The notes below the pieces were generated by a model. It saw only the letters and a program-made list of their open reading frames with translations, was not told the DNA's origin and did not search any database. Shown piece after piece: positions 5,770-10,443 of a DNA stretch of 10,443 nucleotides (positions within the stretch are counted from its first letter, which is position 1; each line of letters opens with the position of its first letter). The position numbers and the translations under genes were made by a program. Origin of the DNA: an uncultured Erysipelotrichaceae bacterium (GTDB lineage Bacteria > Bacillota_I > Bacilli_A > RF39 > UBA660). The DNA lies in contig CACXJP010000073.1 of NCBI GenBank assembly GCA_902768065.1, forward strand, positions 1-10,443, given 5' to 3'.

Positions 5770-6612
5770 ATGTTATTTGATGGAAAATTAGTAAGAGAAG
5801 AATTATTAAAAGAATTAAAGAAAAAATATAAGAAATTAGATTTAGGTTTAGCGGTAATTCAAGTAGGTGATGATTTTGCTAGTACAAAATATATTGCTCA
5901 AAAAGAAAAACTTGCTAATGAATTGGGTGTTAATTTTAAACTTATTAAATTAGATAAAACTAATACTAAGGATTTATGTAGTGAAATTGATAAACTTAAT
6001 GATGATAAAAATATTCATGGGATTATTGTTCAATTACCTATACCTAAGGATATAGATTATGAAGTAATTAGAAATAGAATTAATAGAATTCATCCAAATA
6101 AAGATATAGATGGAGTTAATGATAAGAATATTGTTAGATTAGTTACAGGAAGTAGTGATGCTTTAGTTCCTTGTACGGCATTAGGTATTATGAAAATACT
6201 TGATTTTTATAAAATTGATTTAGAGGGAATGGATGTAACTATTATTGGAAGAAGTATTCATATTGGTAAAGCTTTATATAGTTTATTATTAAATAGAAAT
6301 TGTACAGTTACGATATGTCATTCTAAAACTAAAGATTTAGTTAAATATACAAAGAATAGTGATATGGTAATTACCAGTGTTGGTAAGGCTAATTTTATTA
6401 ATCAAGATATGATAAGAGATGATGTTATTTTGGTGGATGTTGGATTTAACTATTTAGATGGTAAAATATGTGGTGATGTTTCAAAAGAGGTATCAAAATA
6501 TAAATATTTGACACCTGTTCCAGGTGGAGTAGGACAAATGACTGTTTATTCAATTTATGAAAATTTACTTAAGGCTTATGAATTGATAAATAAAGATGTA
6601 AAAAAGAAATAA
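5770..6612 (+). CDS. folD: Bifunctional methylene-THF dehydrogenase / methenyl-THF cyclohydrolase FolD
   Basis: FolD converts 5,10-methylene-THF to methenyl-THF and then to 10-formyl-THF, the donor for formyl-Met-tRNA and purines. It has 280 residues, a normal length. Visible motifs are VGDDFASTKYIAQKEKLANE (32-51) with the catalytic Tyr41/Lys45 pair; GIIVQLPIP (84-92) with Gln88; KDIDG (111-115); VPCTALGIMKIL (133-144); the nucleotide-binding loop TIIGRSIHIGKAL (157-169); CHSKTKDL (183-190); DVGFNYLDGKICGDV (223-237); and TPVPGGVGQMTVYS (248-261). The last is usually GGVGPMT, and 'KDVDGF' reads KDIDGV, so it is a somewhat divergent member, but the catalytic residues are kept. GAGGTG at 5759-5764 is five bases from the ATG. 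There is no room for a promoter after the frr hairpin, so transcription must read through or start inside frr. Confidence 0.96.
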   Translation: MLFDGKLVREELLKELKKKYKKLDLGLAVIQVGDDFASTKYIAQKEKLANELGVNFKLIKLDKTNTKDLCSEIDKLNDDKNIHGIIVQLPIPKDIDYEVIRNRINRIHPNKDIDGVNDKNIVRLVTGSSDALVPCTALGIMKILDFYKIDLEGMDVTIIGRSIHIGKALYSLLLNRNCTVTICHSKTKDLVKYTKNSDMVITSVGKANFINQDMIRDDVILVDVGFNYLDGKICGDVSKEVSKYKYLTPVPGGVGQMTVYSIYENLLKAYELINKDVKKK

Positions 6613-6651
6613 TAAATGTTGATTTTATTAATTATTTATATAAAATAGATA

Positions 6652-6657
6652 TATAAT
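6652..6657 (+). promoter_or_regulatory. Possible -10 element for the small membrane protein gene
   Basis: A perfect TATAAT lies seven bases before the AAGGAG ribosome binding site (6664-6669). No convincing -35 hexamer is at the right distance; TTGATT at 6619-6624 is too far upstream. Confidence 0.35.
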
Positions 6658-6677
6658 GTTTTTAAGGAGTGATTTGT

Positions 6678-6935
6678 ATGAAAATCGGTACTTTTGTGAG
6701 AAGCTTTGCTGCAGGTGCTTTATTAGGAGTTGTTTTACTTTCTACTAGAAGTTGTGATGTTAATAAAGATAAACCTACTGAGGAAGAACTTAAAAATAGT
6801 AGTATTACTTTTGAGACTATTTCTGAAGAGGAACTTGATAGAAGGGTAACAGAATATCTTAATCAAATTGATTCACAGGAACAATTAGATGATTTTGATG
6901 GTTTAGAGAATAATTCTATTAATTTTAAGAGGTAG
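6678..6935 (+). CDS. Small membrane-anchored or exported protein of unknown function
   Basis: This is an 85-residue protein with no family that I recognise. The start is ATG 6678, eight bases after AAGGAG (6664-6669). A longer reading from GTG 6669 would begin inside that binding site. Residues 2-21 (KIGTFVRSFAAGALLGVVLL) are a basic N-terminus followed by a Gly/Ala-rich hydrophobic segment. The next residues are STRSCD. The cysteine could suggest a lipoprotein, but TRSC lacks the Leu/Val/Ile at -3 of a normal lipobox, so a signal anchor or ordinary signal peptide is as likely. The rest (residues 27-85) is polar and acidic (EEELKNSS, EEELDRRVTEYL, DSQEQLDDFD) and probably helical. The hydrophobic start is faintly like YtxH-type small membrane proteins, but I do not claim membership. 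It lies alone between folD and the T-box promoter. Confidence 0.75.
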   Translation: MKIGTFVRSFAAGALLGVVLLSTRSCDVNKDKPTEEELKNSSITFETISEEELDRRVTEYLNQIDSQEQLDDFDGLENNSINFKR

Positions 6936-6937
6936 AA

Positions 6938-6966
6938 TAGACAAATATTAATGTTTGTGTTATAAT
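6938..6966 (+). promoter_or_regulatory. Strong promoter of the T-box/pheST unit with operator-like palindrome
   Basis: TAGACA (6938-6943) and a perfect TATAAT (6961-6966) are spaced by exactly 17 bases, with an extended -10 TG at 6958-6959. Transcription should start near 6973. An 18-base inverted repeat, ACAAATATT/AATGTTTGT (6941-6958, one mismatched position per arm), fills the spacer. Confidence 0.8.
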
Positions 6967-6972
6967 TGTTGC

Positions 6973-7186
6973 AATCGACGTTGATTAGGGAGTAGTAATA
7001 TAATGATTTACTTGTAGAGAGTCTATGGTTGGTGAAAATAGACAGTATAGTTATATGAATTCGTCCTAGGAGTCCTTATTAATAGTAAGCGTATATCTTG
7101 CGTTAAAAGATTAGAGTGTATAGTAAATAACTATAAATTAAGGTGGTACCACGGTAATTTCGTCCTTAAATTTATAGTTATTTTTT
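6973..7186 (+). ncRNA. T-box riboswitch (tRNA-Phe sensing) with attenuator
   Basis: This is a leader that senses uncharged tRNA and controls the downstream genes by antitermination. Stem I is visible: TTAGG (6985-6989) pairs with CCTAG (7065-7069) below the specifier loop, and ATATAA (6998-7003) pairs with TTATAT (7051-7056) above it. The loop has GAGTAGTA on the 5' side and GAATTCGT on the 3' side, placing TTC (7060-7062), a Phe codon, as specifier followed by a purine. AGAGAG is at 7016-7021. The distal hairpin GTCTAT/ATAGAC (7021-7026/7038-7043) has loop GGTTGGTGAAA. The T-box itself is AAGGTGGTACCACGG (7140-7154). Its TGGT pairs with ACCA, fitting an A discriminator base in tRNA-Phe. The terminator stem 7128-7143/7164-7180, one bulge, is followed by six Ts (7181-7186). 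Confidence 0.93.
7128..7186 (+). terminator. T-box attenuator terminator
   Basis: TAACTATAAATTAAGG (7128-7143) pairs with CCTTAAATTTATAGTTA (7164-7180) with one bulged A. TTTTTT (7181-7186) follows. The 5' arm overlaps the T-box sequence, so the antiterminator and terminator are mutually exclusive. Transcription should stop here when tRNA-Phe is charged. Confidence 0.88.
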
Positions 7187-7202
7187 ATTTAGGAGGGTTT
7201 AT

Positions 7203-7841
7203 ATGAGTAAAAGATTTATTTTTGATATTGATGGTACTATTTTAGAAGAAGATTATTCAAAGGAGAGAGAATTTTTTAAAAAAGAATTGTCTTCACAAGA
7301 GGGGAATATTTTTATTCCACAAATTAGTGATTTAATTAAGGGATATGAAATGGATAATGATAGATATGATGTTAATTTGTTGAGTGACTATTTAACTAGA
7401 AATAGTGGTGTAGAAATATCTCCAGAATTAATTTATAAATGGAGAGAAGTAGTATCTAATTATGATCCTAAAATAGTTCCAGGAGCAGAAGATATGCTTT
7501 ATTATATTTGGGGACATAAAAGTGACTATATTATTGGTCTTTCTAATTGGTTTGGTGATGATCAGATGAGACGATTGGAAAAAGCTGGATTACTTAAATA
7601 TTTTGATAATTTTTATGGAGGGGACTTTTATATTAAGCCGTCTAAAGCAAGTTATTTAAATGCTGCAGGAAGATCTAATCTATCTGATTGCATAGTTATT
7701 GGTGATTCATTAGAAAATGATGTATATGGTCCTTATAGTGCAGGAATGGATGCATATTATTTTGATAGAGGAAAAGAAAAATATAATAAAAAATTGGTTA
7801 AAAGTTTTAAAAGATATACTGATTTAATGAGGAGGTTTTAG
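7203..7841 (+). CDS. HAD-superfamily hydrolase (predicted phosphatase) in the pheST operon
   Basis: This is a 212-residue haloacid-dehalogenase-type hydrolase, probably a cytoplasmic phosphatase acting on a small phosphorylated metabolite; the substrate cannot be told from sequence. Motif I is FDIDGT (residues 7-12) with nucleophile Asp8 and general acid/base Asp10. Motif II is LSNW with Ser114. Motif III is Lys145 (or Lys148) in YIKPSKASY. Motif IV is VIGDSLENDVYG with Asp168 and Asp173. The helical stretch between motifs I and II (about 15-95) is where a type-1 cap domain lies. AGGAGGG at 7191-7197 is five bases from the ATG. It is the first gene after the T-box, and its 3' end contains the pheS ribosome binding site, so it is expressed and probably translationally coupled with pheS. 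A HAD gene in this position is not the usual pheST layout. Confidence 0.9.
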   Translation: MSKRFIFDIDGTILEEDYSKEREFFKKELSSQEGNIFIPQISDLIKGYEMDNDRYDVNLLSDYLTRNSGVEISPELIYKWREVVSNYDPKIVPGAEDMLYYIWGHKSDYIIGLSNWFGDDQMRRLEKAGLLKYFDNFYGGDFYIKPSKASYLNAAGRSNLSDCIVIGDSLENDVYGPYSAGMDAYYFDRGKEKYNKKLVKSFKRYTDLMRRF

Positions 7842-7842
7842 T

Positions 7843-8883
7843 GTGAAATTTGAAGATGTTAAAAAAGCACTTGATAAAGATTTAGTTGAAATTACAGATA
7901 TGAATATGCTTAATGATTTGAAAGTGAAATATTTAGGAAAGAAAGGTATTATTACTGAACTTAATAGTGAAATTAGAAATGTACCAAATGAAGAGAAAAA
8001 AGAATTTGGTATGAAGGTTAATGAACTGAGAAATAGATTTAATGAGTTTTATGATTCAACTAAAGAAAAAATTGAACAGGTTGAATTAAATAAAAAACTT
8101 GAAAGTGAAGCAATTGATATTAGTTTACCTTCTACTAAGATACCAGTGGGAGCTCCTAATATTTTAGAAAAGTTAATTGAAGAAGTAGAAGAGTTATTTA
8201 TGTCTATGGGTTATGACGTTGTTGATGGACCTGAAATTGAAGAGGATAAATATAACTTTGAAATGTTAAATATACCTAAGGGACATCCTGCAAGAGATGC
8301 TCAAGATACATTCTATATTGAAGGTGAGGAAATACTTCTTCGTAGTCAAACTTCTCCAGTACAAGTTCGTACTATGTTAAAAGGAAAAGGTGAAGTTCCA
8401 ATTAGAATGATTTGTCCAGGTAAGACATATAGAAGAGATGATGATGATGCATCTCATTCTCATAACTTTATGCAAATTGAAGGTTTACTTGTTGAAAAAG
8501 ATATTTCTTTATCAGATTTAAAAGGAACAATGGATATTCTATTTAAAAGACTTTATGGTGAAAACATTGAAACTCGTTTTAGACCAAGTTATTATCAATT
8601 TACTGAACCTTCAGTAGAAGTTGATATTACATGTGTTAATTGCCATGGAAAAGGATGTAGCGTTTGTAAGCATACCGGATGGGTTACTGTTGTAGGTGCT
8701 GGAATAGTTCATCCTAATGTTCTTAGAATGAGTGGATATGATCCTGAAGTATGGAGCGGATTTGCATTTGGATTTGGTGCTGAAAGACTTGCAATGATGA
8801 AATATGATATTAATGATATTAGAACTTTCTATAATGCAGATTTAAGAGAAGTAGGAACATTCGATAGGGAGGATGAGGAATAA
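7843..8883 (+). CDS. pheS: Phenylalanyl-tRNA synthetase alpha subunit
   Basis: This is the catalytic subunit of the (alpha-beta)2 enzyme that charges tRNA-Phe; 346 residues, normal length. Residues 1-90 form the N-terminal coiled-coil arm that contacts tRNA (with VKYLGKKG). The class II core follows: GHPARDAQDTFY (147-158), LLRSQTSPVQVR (165-176), motif 2 YRRDDDDASHSHNFMQIEG (196-214) and motif 3 GFAFGFGAERLAM (306-318). A Cys cluster (Cys264, 267, 272, 275 in CVNCHGKGCSVCKHTGW) resembles the knuckle seen in many Firmicute PheS proteins and may bind zinc. The start is GTG 7843, seven bases after AGGAGG (7830-7835), which lies inside the end of the HAD gene; the stop of that gene is one base upstream. 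The stop overlaps the pheT ATG (TAATG), which indicates translational coupling. It is controlled by the T-box. Confidence 0.97.
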   Translation: MKFEDVKKALDKDLVEITDMNMLNDLKVKYLGKKGIITELNSEIRNVPNEEKKEFGMKVNELRNRFNEFYDSTKEKIEQVELNKKLESEAIDISLPSTKIPVGAPNILEKLIEEVEELFMSMGYDVVDGPEIEEDKYNFEMLNIPKGHPARDAQDTFYIEGEEILLRSQTSPVQVRTMLKGKGEVPIRMICPGKTYRRDDDDASHSHNFMQIEGLLVEKDISLSDLKGTMDILFKRLYGENIETRFRPSYYQFTEPSVEVDITCVNCHGKGCSVCKHTGWVTVVGAGIVHPNVLRMSGYDPEVWSGFAFGFGAERLAMMKYDINDIRTFYNADLREVGTFDREDEE

Positions 8884-10136
8884 TGATAAGTTTAAATTGG
8901 GTAGGAGACTACATTGATATAAAAGATCAAGATGTTAATGAACTTGCTTTAAAGATTACTAAAGCTGGAATTAATATTGAAGCAGTTATTACTCATCATA
9001 TGGATAATTTAGTAATAGGAGAGATTAAAGAAGTAGAAGAACATCCTGATAGTGATCATTTACATGTATGTAAGGTAAATGTTGGTGAAGAAGAGTTACA
9101 AATAGTATGTGGTGCTCCTAATGTAAAAAAAGGACTAAAAGTTATTGTTGCAAAAGTTGGAGCAATTCTTCCAGGAGATTTTGAAATTAAGAAAAGTAAA
9201 ATTCGTGGAGTAGAATCTTGTGGAATGATGTGTGCTTTATTTGAACTTGGACTTGAAGAAAAGACTGATGAAAATTATAGTAAAGGTATTGCTGAACTTC
9301 CTAAAGATGCACCTGTTGGAGAAGATCCACTTGTTTATTTAGGATTAGATGATACTTTATATGATTTAGATATTCATAAACATAGAAATAATGATTGTTA
9401 TTATCATATTGGATTTGCTTATGAAATTGCATGTATTATAAATCGTAAAGTAACTCTACCTAAACTTGATTTTAAAGTTAATAAAGATAATATTAAAGAT
9501 AGTTTTAAATTGAGTGTTGATACAGATAAATGTAGTTATTATATGGCACGTGAAGTTCGTAATGTTAAGATTGGAGAAAGCCCAGACTTTATTAAGAAAC
9601 GATTAACTGCTGCTGGTATGAGACCAATTAATAATGTAGTTGATATTTCAAATTATGTAATGCTTGAATTTGGTCAACCACTTCATTTCTTTGATAAAGA
9701 TAAATTAGGTGACAAAATAGTTGTTAGAGATGCTAAAGACAATGAAGAAATAGTAACACTTGATGGAAAAACTAGAGTATTAAACTCAGATGATATAGTA
9801 ATTACTGATGGAAAGAAACCTGTATGTATTGCCGGTGTAATGGGTGGAGAAAATACGGAAGTAGACGAAAACACTAAGAACATCTTAATTGAATCTGCTA
9901 TATTTAATCCAGTAAGTATTAGATATACATCTCGTAAATTAGATCTTCCTAGTGAAGCTAGTATTAGATATGGAAAAGGTTTATCTTATGAATACACTGA
10001 AATGGCTAGTAGACGTGCATGTCACTTACTTGAAAAATATGCCGGAGCAGAAGTTGTTGATGGATATCTTTTAGTAGATAACGAAGATCATACTGAAAAG
10101 AAATTAACATTTAAACCAATTGATGTTGATAAATGA
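8883..10136 (+). CDS. pheT: Phenylalanyl-tRNA synthetase beta subunit, N-terminal part; frame broken at the B5 domain
   Basis: The beta subunit binds tRNA-Phe and edits Tyr-tRNA-Phe. This frame encodes 417 residues of a protein normally near 800. Residues 1-40 are the N-terminal start (MISLNWVGDYIDI). Residues 41-150 form the EMAP-type tRNA-binding OB fold (VIGEIKEVEEHPDSDHLHVC, CGAPNVKKG, KIRGVESCGMMCA). Residues 210-380 are the B3/B4 editing domain (MRPINNVVDISNYVM, GQPLHFFD, IAGVMGGENTEV, LDLPSEASIRYGKG). Residues from about 408 start B5, but the frame ends in TGA (10134-10136) directly after KPIDVDK. The family pattern TPNRxDC appears as HKHRNNDC (165-172). The rest of B5 continues in another frame from 10129. 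About eleven residues expected at the join are missing, so a small deletion or sequence error is likely. The ATG overlaps the pheS stop; AGGGAGG (8866-8872) is the binding site. Confidence 0.93.
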   Translation: MISLNWVGDYIDIKDQDVNELALKITKAGINIEAVITHHMDNLVIGEIKEVEEHPDSDHLHVCKVNVGEEELQIVCGAPNVKKGLKVIVAKVGAILPGDFEIKKSKIRGVESCGMMCALFELGLEEKTDENYSKGIAELPKDAPVGEDPLVYLGLDDTLYDLDIHKHRNNDCYYHIGFAYEIACIINRKVTLPKLDFKVNKDNIKDSFKLSVDTDKCSYYMAREVRNVKIGESPDFIKKRLTAAGMRPINNVVDISNYVMLEFGQPLHFFDKDKLGDKIVVRDAKDNEEIVTLDGKTRVLNSDDIVITDGKKPVCIAGVMGGENTEVDENTKNILIESAIFNPVSIRYTSRKLDLPSEASIRYGKGLSYEYTEMASRRACHLLEKYAGAEVVDGYLLVDNEDHTEKKLTFKPIDVDK

Positions 10137-10443
10137 ACTTGAAAGACTAGATTTTCCATATAAAGTAAAAAATGGAGAATTTGAAGTTACTATTCCAAGA
10201 AGAAGACTTGATATAGATCCTTATGTAAATGATATAGCAGAAGAGATTGGAAGACTTTATGGATATAATAATTTGGTATCTTCACTTCCTAATTTAAAAA
10301 TTAGACGTGGGGAATATATTGGTGATATTAAATATAGAAAGATGGTATCAAAAAGACTTAGAAGTTTAGGATTAAATGAAGTTAAGAATTATACTTTAGT
10401 TAGTCCTGAGATGGCTAGTATGTTTAGATATGAAGAAAGAGGT
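10129..10443 (+). pseudogene. pheT: pheT continuation in a shifted frame (B5 domain and start of the core), cut by the window edge
   Basis: This frame reads INELERLDFPYKVKNGEF, then VTIPRRRLDIDPYVNDIAEE and IGRLYGYNNLV, the second half of the PheT B5 domain (family pattern 'P..R.D...D..EEi.R.yGYd'). It then runs into the catalytic-like core (YRKMVSKRLRSLGLNEVKNY). It is open through the last base, giving 105 codons in the window, and continues beyond. It has no start codon with a ribosome binding site of its own, so it is the rest of pheT rather than a separate gene. Reading through TGA as Trp in the first frame does not give PheT sequence, so a frame change is needed. The gene is either genuinely damaged or carries a sequence/assembly error; pheT is normally essential, which favours an error or a second copy elsewhere. 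Confidence 0.85.

Noticed and set aside
7057..7059. GAA (Glu) as the T-box specifier codon
   Set aside because: The pairing that defines the specifier loop and the following purine place TTC (7060-7062) as specifier, and the regulated genes are pheS and pheT.
10134..10145. UGA read as tryptophan (Mollicutes code) to extend PheT
   Set aside because: Reading through TGA at 10134 and 10140 gives KWTWKTRFSI and then a stop, with no likeness to PheT. The true continuation is in another frame, and Trp is encoded by TGG elsewhere in the window.
1..10443. CRISPR arrays, insertion sequences, tRNA or rRNA genes, prophage elements
   Set aside because: None seen: no regularly spaced repeats, transposase motifs, tRNA cloverleaf or rRNA signature on either strand.

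Overview
The window is an AT-rich, gene-dense chromosome segment from a low-GC Gram-positive-type bacterium. It has strong AGGAGG-like ribosome binding sites, TAA/TAG stops, U-tract terminators and a T-box riboswitch. The gene content and style resemble the reduced-genome Bacilli/Mollicutes side of the Firmicutes (an uncultured gut-type lineage is plausible), but I cannot name the species. Trp is encoded by TGG and no TGA lies inside an intact gene, so the code looks standard. All genes are on the + strand.

Layout. (1) 1-3548 is a translation block: infC (IF3, probably starting at a rare AUC codon), rpmI (L35), rplT (L20), rpsB (S2) and tsf (EF-Ts), closed by a clear intrinsic terminator. L20 and S2 both carry long Lys/Glu/Ala-rich C-terminal tails that end in the same kind of small helix-loop-helix (Rho-N/SAP/HeH-like) module. 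(2) 3550-5145 holds two unrecognised genes, each with its own promoter. They encode one acidic and one very basic tail-anchored membrane protein that share an N-terminal motif. They sit where pyrH normally lies between tsf and frr. (3) 5165-6612 holds frr (ribosome recycling factor) and folD (one-carbon folate metabolism), with a terminator-like hairpin over the frr stop codon. (4) 6652-6935 holds a small membrane-anchored protein of unknown function. (5) 6938-10443 is a phenylalanine-responsive unit: a strong promoter with an operator-like palindrome, a T-box leader with a UUC (Phe) specifier codon, a HAD-family hydrolase, pheS and pheT. pheT runs off the right edge and its frame is broken near 10130 by an apparent small deletion in the B5 domain.

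How the genes work together. Almost everything serves translation: initiation (IF3), ribosome structure (L35, L20, S2), elongation (EF-Ts), recycling (RRF) and charging of tRNA-Phe (PheS/PheT, controlled by uncharged tRNA-Phe through the T-box). FolD supplies 10-formyl-THF, which is needed for formyl-Met initiator tRNA and for purines. The least explained parts are the paired acidic/basic tail-anchored proteins and the shared module on the two ribosomal proteins.
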